In this document: in pieces, positions 27,385-34,338 of the stretch
Position numbering within the stretch: position 1 is the first letter of the stretch
How the letters are laid out: every line of letters begins with the position of its first letter
NCBI GenBank assembly: GCA_050298535.1
Contig: JBNKUI010000087.1
Span: 1 to 64,000, forward strand
Source: JABDMH01 sp050298535
GTDB taxonomy: Bacteria > Bacteroidota > Bacteroidia > Chitinophagales > Saprospiraceae
Direction: 5' to 3'
DNA length: 64,000 nucleotides
Translations under genes and position numbers: made by a program
The notes under the pieces: generated by a model
The model's input: only the letters and a program-made list of their open reading frames with translations
The model's database searches: none
What the model was told of the DNA's origin: nothing

Positions 27385-28826
27385 AGCAATTTTGTCTTTA
27401 CTTTATTGAAAAGTAGGGGATAATTAGACTTAACGAAAACATATCCCTCATTCCGAATAAACTTATTATAAAGTATGTACACAAAAATAAACAAGCATGT
27501 CAATACTACCCGATGTAATATGGATTGAAATTCAAACAATTCAGATATGAGTATGATCACAACCAAAGGAATGGCACCCTCAAATATCTTTCGAAAATGC
27601 AAGCTCAATGACAAGCCAGTATACTTTTTTAAGAACATGATGTTTGTCACCGTAAGGAAATAACTCACCACTACCACACCTATAGTAAAGGGGATAATAC
27701 CATATGCATACGCTATGTAAAGAGGAATGATACGTATTGATTTACGAAATATTCCGACGTAAAAATTTTCTCTAGAGCGTCCTTTACTCATAAAGGCATT
27801 GATCATCATCACACTCAACGGATAATTGCATGCAGCCAGGATTAAAATCTGAAAAATAGCAACCGAAGGTCTCCACTTTTCTCCAAAGAGTACGATAATG
27901 ATGTCCTCGCCTAAAACGTAAAGAATTCCGGTCAGGCCAAATGAGACAAATGCCACGATCGATATCACTTTAAAATACACCTTGCTAAATTCCTTAGCAT
28001 TGTCCTGTAATGAAGCCAACACCGGAAAAAACACTTTGGAAACACTGGATGATGAAAAGGTTGCAACTTGATTTTTTAGAGAAACAGCCCTGGTATAGAA
28101 CCCTAAAGTTGCAGGACTCAAAGCCTTTCCGATAACAACTATATCCAATCGTTGAAAAATCGTTGAGACAAATCGATCAAAGAAAACATAACTACTATAC
28201 CCAGTGAGTTTTTTAATTTCACTTATCGAGAATTTGAAATCAGGTCTCCAACCTGCCGCTGACCATAAAAGCACTGTGACTAAGAGAGCAGTGACTATGT
28301 TGTGAATCACTAAACTGTATACTCCAAAGCCGAGAAATGCAAAAACCACACCTACAACACCTCCTATCGAGCCTCCAATAATCGTACTGATAGATAATAC
28401 TCTGAAGTTCAATTTCTTTTTTAACAAGGCTGTCTGAACTATACTAAAGGCATTAAATACGAAAATCAGGGATAGCCATCTAACCAAGCTTGTTACTTCT
28501 TGATTTTCATAGAACCTTCCTATATAAGGTGCAAAAAAATAGAATAGCGAAGTCAGAAGTACACCCATGACCACATTAAGCCAAAAAACTGAACTGTAAC
28601 TAAGATGGGTGGTTTCTTGATTTTGTATCAAGGCAGAAGCAAATCCTACGTCGACAAATACCTGACTTATTGTAATAAGAACCAAAGCCATTCCCACCAA
28701 ACCAAACTCTTCAGGAGTTAATAACCTTGCCAAAAAAATGGAAATAATAAACCCACTTAGTGTCTGAGCTAAAGTACCTCCAAAGTCCCAGGCTAAAGCA
28801 ATAGCAGTTTTTTGCTTTAACGACAT
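27381..28826 (-). CDS. Wzx/WzxC-like polysaccharide flippase
   Basis: A 481-residue MOP-superfamily membrane protein with about 12-14 hydrophobic helices. FGGTLAQTLSGFIISIFLARLLTPEEFGLVGMA (about 15-47) is the diagnostic first region, and FLYTRA-like residues GFYTRAVSLKNQV (about 243) are typical of the WzxC/TuaB branch. It would flip undecaprenyl-linked repeat units to the periplasm for polymerisation by the Wzy-like protein at 17.9 kb. Confidence 0.9.
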   Translation of the reverse strand: MSLKQKTAIALAWDFGGTLAQTLSGFIISIFLARLLTPEEFGLVGMALVLITISQVFVDVGFASALIQNQETTHLSYSSVFWLNVVMGVLLTSLFYFFAPYIGRFYENQEVTSLVRWLSLIFVFNAFSIVQTALLKKKLNFRVLSISTIIGGSIGGVVGVVFAFLGFGVYSLVIHNIVTALLVTVLLWSAAGWRPDFKFSISEIKKLTGYSSYVFFDRFVSTIFQRLDIVVIGKALSPATLGFYTRAVSLKNQVATFSSSSVSKVFFPVLASLQDNAKEFSKVYFKVISIVAFVSFGLTGILYVLGEDIIIVLFGEKWRPSVAIFQILILAACNYPLSVMMINAFMSKGRSRENFYVGIFRKSIRIIPLYIAYAYGIIPFTIGVVVVSYFLTVTNIMFLKKYTGLSLSLHFRKIFEGAIPLVVIILISELFEFQSILHRVVLTCLFIFVYILYNKFIRNEGYVFVKSNYPLLFNKVKTKLL

Positions 28827-28909
28827 GGACTATTTAATCCACCTAATATGGAATAATCTATAAGTAAATTCCAATATTGTGCCTTATTTGTATCCCTTTT
28901 TTCAAGACG

Positions 28910-29875
28910 CTATGAATAGGCTATCTGTCTTTTTGCCAGAAACCATTCATAGGTCTTCTCCAACCCTTCCTCTACATACACTTCAGGAAGGTATTTAAGA
29001 TACCAGGCCGCTTTACTGATATCTGCAAGGCTATGTCTGACATCACCCAGTCTTGATGGACCGTAATTCGCTTCGAGATGAGTGCCGGTCAGCGTTTTTA
29101 TTTTATTCCACAGTTGATTGAGACTGGTCTTTGTACCACAGGCAATATTATAGACCTGGTTCAGTGCATCTTCACGCTCACATTTCAGGGCCAGTATATT
29201 AGCCAGTACCGCGTTGCGCACATAGGTAAAGTCCCGGCTTTGTTCTCCATCACCATGGATAGTTGGAGCCACACCATCCTGGGCCGCCTGAAAAAACAAT
29301 GGGATCACCGCAGCATACGATCCATTGGGATCCTGCCTGGGTCCAAAGACATTGAAATATCTCAACCCTACAAAACGGATATCATAGAGTTTGCCGTACA
29401 CCTGGGCATACAGCTCATTCACCAGTTTTGTCACCGCATAAGGTGATATGGGAGAGCCTATGCTGGCTTCGCGTTTCGGCAGCTCCGCACTATCTCCGTA
29501 AGTAGAGGAGCTAGCCGCATAGACGACTTTCTTGATTCCGGCCTCTTTTGCAGCCGTAAATACATTAAGAGTTCCGGTTATATTCGTATTGTTGGTAGTG
29601 ACCGGATACTTTATGGATCGGGGTACTGACCCCAAAGCAGCCTGATGACAGACACAGTCGACATCTTTGGTCACATCCAGACAGGTTACATATTCGCGGA
29701 TATCTCCCCACTCAAACTCAAACTTTGGATTGGCATAAAACTCCTGAAGATTTTTTCGACTCCCCGTAGAAAGGTTATCTAACACGCGTACTAATTGTAC
29801 TCCCGGGTCCTTAAGAAGGGCTTCCACAATGTTAGAACCAATGAACCCCGCACCTCCTGTGACTAATACTCTCAT
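28910..29875 (-). CDS. UDP-N-acetylhexosamine 4-epimerase (WbpP/TviC-like)
   Basis: A 321-residue extended SDR: TGGAGFIGSNIVE (about 6-18) binds NAD, GSVPRSIKYPVTTNNTNITG (about 82-101) is typical of WbpP/TviC, and SSSTYGD (about 123) with SPYAVTK (about 144-150) carries the Ser/Tyr/Lys triad. RYFNVFGPRQDPNGSYAAVIP also matches. It would interconvert UDP-GlcNAc/GalNAc or the corresponding uronic acids, pairing well with the TviB/WbpO-like dehydrogenase at 41.5 kb to make UDP-GalNAcA. A repeat-rich zone begins just upstream of its start. Confidence 0.87.
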   Translation of the reverse strand: MRVLVTGGAGFIGSNIVEALLKDPGVQLVRVLDNLSTGSRKNLQEFYANPKFEFEWGDIREYVTCLDVTKDVDCVCHQAALGSVPRSIKYPVTTNNTNITGTLNVFTAAKEAGIKKVVYAASSSTYGDSAELPKREASIGSPISPYAVTKLVNELYAQVYGKLYDIRFVGLRYFNVFGPRQDPNGSYAAVIPLFFQAAQDGVAPTIHGDGEQSRDFTYVRNAVLANILALKCEREDALNQVYNIACGTKTSLNQLWNKIKTLTGTHLEANYGPSRLGDVRHSLADISKAAWYLKYLPEVYVEEGLEKTYEWFLAKRQIAYS

Positions 29876-29913
29876 GATTTGATAGTTTTATGCAAGCATG
29901 GAATCACAATAAT

Positions 29914-29957
<44 letters not shown>

Positions 29958-29996
29958 GCTTGGGGTGTGAAATAGTTTGCTTGTCCCTCTGTAGTT

Positions 29997-30083
29997 GGTG
30001 CCGGGTGCCAGGTTCCTGGTGCCGGGAATTTTTCAATAATTATGTACATCTCCGTATGATTCGGTATCCGGTTTCCGGTTTCC
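29997..30083. repeat. Heptad repeat arrays, GGTGCCG and GGTTTCC types
   Basis: Four tandem heptads, GGTGCCG, GGTGCCA, GGTTCCT and GGTGCCG (29997-30024). A spacer containing GTACATCTCCGTATGATTCG follows, then GGTATCC and two GGTTTCC (30063-30083). A related composite with the same spacer motif occurs at 32148-32239. Confidence 0.88.
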
Positions 30084-30183
30084 GGGGTGTCCATTGTAGA
30101 TACCGATATAGCGTTGACCGTTTTGACAGCTAAAAGGACCAGATCTAACATACTTGCGGGCTGGGCTCCCCGGTTTAAATATT

Positions 30184-30235
30184 TCCCCTTCAAAGAGGAC
30201 TTTTCCTTTATTTCTAGAGAAATACTTCATTTTTT
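30184..30235. repeat. Composite repeat, partial copy 3
   Basis: TCCCCTTCAAAGAGGA (30184-30199), a T-rich stretch, then GAGAAATACTTCATTTTTT (30217-30235). It matches the right-hand part of the composite elements at 31425 and 32400 but lacks their long palindrome. Confidence 0.75.
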
Positions 30236-30242
30236 TAACAAA

Positions 30243-30318
30243 AACATCCCACTTCAGACTTCCAACGCCCCACTTCCAACTTCAGACTTCTAACATCCAA
30301 CTTCAAGCTCAGACTTCT
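30243..30318. repeat. Heptad repeat array, ACTTCCA/ACTTCAG type
   Basis: About ten degenerate in-phase 7-bp units of the form ACTTCNR, for example ACTTCAG, ACTTCCA, ACTTCTA and ACATCCA. Similar arrays lie at 32331-32389 and 32501-32632. A 9-bp-period GTGACCTT/GTGGCCTT repeat follows at about 30327-30355. Confidence 0.8.
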
Positions 30319-30365
30319 GACAAACACTTCAGTGACCTTCGTGGCCTTAGTGGTGAAAAAACGAG

Positions 30366-30785
30366 TTAATCTTTCTCAAAAGAGCTCACAATCTGTTGAT
30401 AAAAAGACTCAAAATCCTGGAGGTGATCCGTCAAAATTGACTTCAATATGTCAATGTTTATTTTTCGGTAGTCGTGCACTGCAATATTTCTAAATCCACA
30501 CATTCTTTGCATCTTTTCGCTAATCTCTGGTGTAAGCACATCTTCCTTTTGCAAAATTGTAAAGCTGTCGGCGTATGTACTGGGCATTGAGAACTGATAT
30601 GATCGAATGGTTATGTTAGCGAGATCAATACTTGCCTGCACGGCTCGCTGCAAATTCAGCACATAGGCATCTTGCTTGTCCAGATTGTCTAGGCTTGCGG
30701 GATTTCCTTCCGTGATTTCTAATATCCTGCGAAGACAGTTCTTAATTATACTAATCTTTTCAATTACAACATCATCGATCATCAT
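30366..30785 (-). CDS. HepT-like toxin (HEPN domain, DUF86)
   Basis: Predicted HEPN RNase-like toxin of a HepT/MntA module. The start at 30785 (MMIDDVVIEKISIIKNCLRR) is chosen over 30812 because it gives the usual family N-terminus and about 139 residues. The signature R-x4-H appears as RNIAVHDY near the C-terminus, preceded by KQDAYVLNLQRAVQASIDLA, both typical of HepT. The start lies inside the end of the mntA-like gene (14-bp overlap), so the pair is translationally coupled. It is a non-sugar module inserted within the polysaccharide locus and bracketed by repeats. Confidence 0.87.
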   Translation of the reverse strand: MMIDDVVIEKISIIKNCLRRILEITEGNPASLDNLDKQDAYVLNLQRAVQASIDLANITIRSYQFSMPSTYADSFTILQKEDVLTPEISEKMQRMCGFRNIAVHDYRKINIDILKSILTDHLQDFESFYQQIVSSFEKD

Positions 30786-31218
30786 TTGAGCTTTTGAAGG
30801 TGTCGAGAACACTATGATCTATTTCCTTTTCCATCTGACGTCTACTGATCTTGAGGTCAGCATACAGGTTTAGCTGTTTAAGGACAAACTCTTGATGTAG
30901 TTTTGCATCATTTTCCAGCAGAAGTTGACCCTTTGCGAGGATTTGGTGATTCAAGATCCAGCCTGCCTCCTGCATTTGAATGATATCAACTTCAGGATGA
31001 TCGGTGATTAGTTTTTGAATCTCTGTCCTTAGACGGTTTACTTCATCAAAAGTCAAAGGATCGTAAAAGTAGATCGCGAGATCGATATCGCTTTTACCAT
31101 GCTGATAGTGCTCGGTACAGATCGAACCAAAGAGATAGGCAAATGCTACATTTTCGCCCATTTTACTCAAGGCAGAAAGAATGATCTGTTCTATTTCTTT
31201 TTTCACGCTTTTTGTCAT
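30772..31218 (-). CDS. MntA-like nucleotidyltransferase antitoxin
   Basis: Predicted minimal nucleotidyltransferase that modifies and neutralises the HepT toxin by (oligo)adenylylation, as shown for characterised MntA/HepT pairs. The 148-residue protein has YLFGSICTEHYQHGKSDIDLA (about 28-48): GS, then 11 residues, then D-x-D, one residue longer than the commonly quoted spacing of ten. The third acidic residue is plausibly in EVDIIQM (about 75). It precedes and overlaps the toxin gene, the normal order for an antitoxin-first pair. Confidence 0.85.
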   Translation of the reverse strand: MTKSVKKEIEQIILSALSKMGENVAFAYLFGSICTEHYQHGKSDIDLAIYFYDPLTFDEVNRLRTEIQKLITDHPEVDIIQMQEAGWILNHQILAKGQLLLENDAKLHQEFVLKQLNLYADLKISRRQMEKEIDHSVLDTFKSSNDDR

Positions 31219-31300
31219 TCAACTTCGTCCAACTAACTCCATAACATCCCACCAACTTCGAGCATTAGAGGGTGGCCTCCCCGTTTTCGGAGCATAGCGA

Positions 31301-31326
31301 CTAACCTTCGCCCTTGCTTCGATTAG
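31301..31326. repeat. Covarying-arm hairpin
   Basis: CTAACC (31301-31306) and GATTAG (31321-31326) flank TTCGCCCTTGCTTC. Five of six arm positions pair. It is a member of the short hairpin family discussed in the findings. Confidence 0.6.
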
Positions 31327-31330
31327 CTTG

Positions 31331-31375
31331 GAAAACAGGCATCCTTCGCCCTCAGGGCTTCGGATTCCGGAGAGG
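31331..31375 (+). repeat. 45-bp repeated element, copy 2, with covarying-arm hairpin
   Basis: Inverted near-copy of 308-352. It contains GCATCC and GGATTC arms (31339-31344 and 31362-31367) around TTCGCCCTCAGGGCTTC. Unlike copy 1 it has no T-tract, so it is not an obvious terminator. Confidence 0.7.
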
Positions 31376-31424
31376 TCGGGGTAGAGCGAGAGCGAAAGCA
31401 AAACAAACGCAGACTTCATCCCCT

Positions 31425-31490
31425 AATTTGGTAGCAGAATCGGAGATTCTGACCAAATTCTCCCCTTCAAAGGGGACTTTTTCTTTTTTT
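31425..31490. repeat. Composite palindromic element, copy 1
   Basis: AATTTGGT-ag-CAGAATC (31425-31441) is the inverse of GATTCTG-ACCAAATT (31445-31459), giving a 15-bp stem with a 2-base bulge and a 3-base loop. It is followed by the hairpin CCCCTT-ca-AAGGGG (31462-31475) and a T-rich run. The element lies directly downstream of the nucleotidyltransferase gene. A second copy occurs at 32400, just upstream of the same module. Confidence 0.85.
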
Positions 31491-31499
31491 GAGACTCCA

Positions 31500-31970
31500 T
31501 TAAATATCATTTTTACGAATTCTCTCCAATTCCTGAATATCGAGAAGATCTTTAGGCCTTCCAGATCGTATTTTAGATTCTATCAAATCTCTGTAGCAGA
31601 GTACACTATATTCGGCATTAGAACCTCTTAATCTGGTAATTATACTATCCCTCTTTGCCTCATCAAATGTTTTACCGGGATCAAATCTTCCAATTAGTTC
31701 AATATCGAAGATAGGTGAAATCTTAATCGAAATATTTTGAAGACCTGCCTTCACATCTTCAGGATATTCCAGAAATTCGTATCCCATCTTCTCAAGCACT
31801 TCCTTTAGCTTCAACAAGTTACTATCGGACAGTTTAATCCAAAAGTCAACGTCGGCTGAATGCCTTTGATATCCATGAAAGTTTACTGCACCACCTCCCA
31901 CTAAAATCATTTCCACACCTGCCTCCTGGCAGAATCGGATGAATTGCTCTACCGTATTATCAAAGTTCAT
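31500..31970 (-). CDS. Nucleotidyltransferase-fold protein (DUF6036/AbiEii-like)
   Basis: A 156-residue protein with a minimal nucleotidyltransferase core: EMILVGGGAVNFHGYQRHSADVDFWI (about 20-45). GG followed by D-x-D (Asp at about 40 and 42) is the metal site, and a third acidic residue is possible in IFDIELIGRFD (about 86-96). The C-terminal PKDLLDIQELE (about 139-149) resembles the K-D-x-x-D motif of AbiEii-like/DUF6036 proteins. Its start overlaps the stop of a 59-residue gene by 11 bp, so the two are translationally coupled, like a toxin-antitoxin pair. Its function is not known. Confidence 0.75.
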   Translation of the reverse strand: MNFDNTVEQFIRFCQEAGVEMILVGGGAVNFHGYQRHSADVDFWIKLSDSNLLKLKEVLEKMGYEFLEYPEDVKAGLQNISIKISPIFDIELIGRFDPGKTFDEAKRDSIITRLRGSNAEYSVLCYRDLIESKIRSGRPKDLLDIQELERIRKNDI

Positions 31971-32139
31971 CTTTAGTCAAGACAAAGTGCTGCTCTCGCT
32001 TCATAGGCTTTCTCTCAAAGACTGACATTTCCACCACCATTTTTAGGAATGTTCTAAATCTTTCATCTCCACTCATGGCAAGGAAATCCCTTTCACGCTT
32101 GTGGTTAAGATTATCCTTCGTATCAAATGTGACTTTCAT
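31960..32139 (-). CDS. Small protein coupled to the nucleotidyltransferase
   Basis: A 59-residue reading frame starting MKVTFDTKDNLNHKRERDFL and ending EQHFVLTKDEL. It has no signal peptide or membrane segment and is highly charged, with a central helix-like stretch (GDERFRTFLKMVVEMSVFERK). Its stop lies inside the start region of the nucleotidyltransferase gene (11-bp overlap), which is strong evidence that it is translated. By analogy with MntA/HepT it may be the partner of that protein. No characterised family was recognised. Confidence 0.65.
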   Translation of the reverse strand: MKVTFDTKDNLNHKRERDFLAMSGDERFRTFLKMVVEMSVFERKPMKREQHFVLTKDEL

Positions 32140-32147
32140 CTAATATT

Positions 32148-32239
32148 GGTCCCAGATCTCGGGTGCCGGGTGCCGGGGGGGGGCACTCATCCCAAATATG
32201 GATACATCTCCTTGATTCGGTGTCCGGTTTCCGGTAGCG
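32148..32239. repeat. Heptad repeat composite with a G9 run
   Basis: In-phase heptads GGTCCCA, GATCTCG, GGTGCCG and GGTGCCG (32148-32175) run into nine consecutive G (32175-32183). A spacer with GATACATCTCCTTGATTCG follows, then GGTGTCC, GGTTTCC and GGTAGCG (32219-32239). The spacer and the downstream ATAGCTTGCTTGTCC are shared with the block at 29.96-30.08 kb. Confidence 0.85.
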
Positions 32240-32399
32240 GGGGGAGTGGTGGTGCAAAAATAGCTTGCTTGTCCTTTTATACTTCTCATTCTCAATAACC
32301 TGCCTTTCATCCGACATCCCACATCTAATTGCAGACTCCAGACTTCCAACACCCCACATCTGACACCCAACTGAAGACTGCCTTCGAAAATCATCCCCT
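32240..32399. other. Gene-free repeat spacer
   Basis: Contains the shared ATAGCTTGCTTGTCC motif and a degenerate ACTTCCA-type heptad array (about 32331-32389). Open frames here follow the repeat periodicity and are not considered genes. Confidence 0.6.
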
Positions 32400-32487
32400 A
32401 ATTTGGTTACAGAATCAAGATTCTGACCAAATTTTCCCCTTCAAAGGGGATTTTTTCTTTACTCCCGGAGAAATACTTCATTTTTTA
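32400..32487. repeat. Composite palindromic element, copy 2
   Basis: AATTTGGT-ta-CAGAATC (32400-32416) and GATTCTG-ACCAAATT (32419-32433) form the same 15-bp bulged palindrome as copy 1. The CCCCTT/AAGGGG hairpin (32436-32449), a T-rich run and GAGAAATACTTCATTTTTT (about 32468-32486) follow. It is a direct copy of the element at 31425, about 975 bp away, so the two flank the small nucleotidyltransferase module. Confidence 0.85.
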
Positions 32488-32500
32488 AAGATAAGAGCAC

Positions 32501-32632
32501 ACCCAACTCCCGACTTCCAACACCCCACATCCCACATCTAACTTCAGGCTTCCCTATCCTGACATATCACTCTCCATTCATCCAATGTCTGACTTCAGAC
32601 TCCCGACTTCTAACCTCCAACTCTCCACCAAC
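32501..32632. repeat. Heptad repeat array, ACTTCCA type
   Basis: Degenerate units such as ACTCCCG, ACTTCCA, ACACCCC, ACATCCC and ACATCTA, followed by GACTTCA/GACTCCC-type units, mostly in 7-bp register. No gene is visible in this stretch. Confidence 0.7.
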
Positions 32633-32653
32633 CGAAACTTTAGTGTAGGTTGG
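32628..32653 (-). repeat. Covarying-arm hairpin, reverse orientation
   Basis: CCAACC (32628-32633) and GGTTGG (32648-32653) pair perfectly. On the minus strand the 14-base interior reads TACACTAAAGTTTC, which agrees with the interior of the 59062 copy at 9 of 14 positions. Confidence 0.55.
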
Positions 32654-32702
32654 CCAACTTCTAACATCCAGACTGAAAAGCAACGAACTGCTGACTGAAA
32701 AA

Positions 32703-32729
32703 CTAACCTTCGCTCAAAGCTTCGGTTAG
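32703..32729. repeat. Covarying-arm hairpin
   Basis: CTAACC (32703-32708) and GGTTAG (32724-32729) pair perfectly around TTCGCTCAAAGCTTC. The arms differ from those at 59062 and 48492 but stay complementary. Confidence 0.65.
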
Positions 32730-32775
32730 CAGGCTGCCCACTGAAATACTGGAGACTGACGACCGCAGACTGAAA

Positions 32776-33744
32776 TCAATCTCTTTCGAACGGATGTTTT
32801 GCCAAAGGCAAAGAAGCCAGTGGATGATAGTTGCCCGTCAGCCCCACCGGAATCGCCGAGCGGATATCATGGACCATTCGGATAGAGCGCCGACTTGCTT
32901 CTGCAGAATATCCATTACCGGCGAGGATGGCCTCATAGCTTTTGGTATGCAGATCGGTGAAGCCTCCGCTAAATTCAAATTCATCGCCCTCGATCTGGAT
33001 GGATCGGTAGGTGCGAAGTCCTTTTGCTTTCACTTCCTCCGGCAGGCAATCGTAGTTGATGCTAAGAAACCATCGCACGCGCGCCTTCTCCAAGTGAAGG
33101 TATCCCGCCGCCCGATCATGAGTATGTATATGCACCACATTTTCGATCACATCACCAAATACCCAGGCCAGCATATCGAAAAAATGCACGCCGATATTAG
33201 TGGCGATGCCTCCGGATTTTGTCACATCCCCTTTCCAGCTGGTATAGTACCACTTACCCCGAGATGTGAGATAGGTGAGGTCCACATCATACACTTTATC
33301 TGCAGGATCGTTGTCGACACGTTCCTTCAAGGCCCGGACACTATCATGCAATCGCAGCTGCAGGATGGTATTCACCTTTCGTCCTGTCTCCTCCTCCATT
33401 TCCAGCAGCCCGTCAATATTCCAGGGATTTAGTACCAACGGCTTTTCACAAATCACAATCGCTCCCTGCCGCAATCCAAAGCGTATATGTGCATCATGCA
33501 GATAATTAGGCGAACAAATCGATACGTAGTCGACGCCTTCTCCACGACGTTTTAGTTTATCCAGATGCCGATCAAATCGTTCAAACTCTGTAAAGAAGTC
33601 TGCCTCTGGAAAATGACTATCGATTATTCCAACAGAGTCACCACTATCCATGGCCGCTACTAATGTATTTCCTGTTTCCCTAATTGCGGCCATATGCCGT
33701 GGGGCGATGTATCCCGCTGCTCCTATTAATGCGAATTTTTTCAA
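32776..33744 (-). CDS. Gfo/Idh/MocA oxidoreductase (WlbA/WbpB-like)
   Basis: A 322-residue NAD-dependent oxidoreductase, probably oxidising C3 of a UDP-N-acetylhexuronic acid. The start FALIGAAGYIAPRHMAAIR (about 4-22) is characteristic of WlbA/WbpB, as are VDYVSICSPNYLHD (about 70) and ICEKPLVL (about 96-103) with the catalytic Lys. GGIATNIGVHFFDMLAWVFG (about 176-195) also fits. With a UDP-HexNAc dehydrogenase at 41.5 kb, a DegT aminotransferase at 25.5 kb, a hexapeptide acyltransferase at 20.3 kb and a 2-epimerase at 1.8 kb, a ManNAc3NAcA-like route is possible (inference). Confidence 0.85.
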   Translation of the reverse strand: MKKFALIGAAGYIAPRHMAAIRETGNTLVAAMDSGDSVGIIDSHFPEADFFTEFERFDRHLDKLKRRGEGVDYVSICSPNYLHDAHIRFGLRQGAIVICEKPLVLNPWNIDGLLEMEEETGRKVNTILQLRLHDSVRALKERVDNDPADKVYDVDLTYLTSRGKWYYTSWKGDVTKSGGIATNIGVHFFDMLAWVFGDVIENVVHIHTHDRAAGYLHLEKARVRWFLSINYDCLPEEVKAKGLRTYRSIQIEGDEFEFSGGFTDLHTKSYEAILAGNGYSAEASRRSIRMVHDIRSAIPVGLTGNYHPLASLPLAKHPFERD

Positions 33745-33747
33745 TTA

Positions 33748-33872
33748 TTGTTTAGTTGTTTAGTTGTTTAGTTAGGTGCGTGATCTTGCACTTTTGGTGA
33801 AAGAGATTTAGGGGTAGTTCAATTTTATCATTTAATGGGTTGAATCGTTGAATTGTCTACTTGTTGAACTGA
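33748..33872. repeat. 8-bp-period repeats upstream of wlbA
   Basis: Three tandem TTGTTTAG units (about 33748-33772), and later GTTGAATC, GTTGAATT and GTTGAACT in 8-bp register (about 33838-33872). Related octads in complementary form follow the other side of the four-helix gene (34277-34338). Confidence 0.75.
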
Positions 33873-33899
33873 AAATTCAAAATACAGCCGCATATTGAT

Positions 33900-34262
33900 T
33901 CATCTTCCTTTTACACTATTTGTCAAGGCATTCAGCTTGTTTGCTATTTCACTAATGTGGTTCCTTGAATTCTCATAATCGACCTCATCCATAAAATTGA
34001 ACTCTTTAGCTAAAATGACAAAATTCAGCACTTCCATTAAACTTCCATAGGCATAACCATAAAAGCGAACTTGATCCTTTCTACTGAAGCGAGATGCTCC
34101 TTCGGCAATGTTTGCAGGTATCGAAATCACAGCTCTACGAATCTGGGCAATGAGACCGAACCTTTCTTCTGATGGAAAATCAGCAGAGATTTCATACACT
34201 AACTTGCTTAATGTAATTGCATTTTTCCAAACTACAAGTCTTTCAAATCCAAACTGATGCAT
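33900..34262 (-). CDS. Four-helix-bundle protein (23S rRNA IVS-protein / Avd-like family)
   Basis: A 120-residue member of the family first noted in 23S rRNA intervening sequences, also related in fold to Avd of diversity-generating retroelements. It shows FERLVVWKNAITLSKLVYEI (about 4-23), FGLIAQIRRAVISIPANIAEG (about 36-56) and YGSLMEVLNFVILAKEF (about 72-89). The basic QIRRA-x4-PANIAEG patch is the family hallmark. It has no known enzymatic role; nucleic-acid binding is likely. It interrupts the operon between wlbA and the glucuronate epimerase gene and is flanked on both sides by 8-bp-period repeats. Confidence 0.88.
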   Translation of the reverse strand: MHQFGFERLVVWKNAITLSKLVYEISADFPSEERFGLIAQIRRAVISIPANIAEGASRFSRKDQVRFYGYAYGSLMEVLNFVILAKEFNFMDEVDYENSRNHISEIANKLNALTNSVKGR

Positions 34263-34276
34263 TTCCGACCTTCAGT

Positions 34277-34338
34277 TCAACAATTCAACACCTCAACAAA
34301 ACAATTCAATACCTTAACAAACACAGATCAACAAATCA
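34277..34338. repeat. 8-bp-period repeats downstream of the glucuronate epimerase gene
   Basis: Degenerate octads of the type AACAATTC, AACACCTC and AACAAAAC run up to the stop of the epimerase gene at 34336. They are the complement of the TTGAATTG-type repeats at 33838-33872. Confidence 0.65.

Noticed and set aside
31461..31490. Intrinsic terminator for a plus-strand gene
   Set aside because: The CCCC/GGGG hairpin with a T-rich tract would terminate plus-strand transcription, but no plus-strand gene precedes it; since it is part of a repeated composite it is listed as a repeat.
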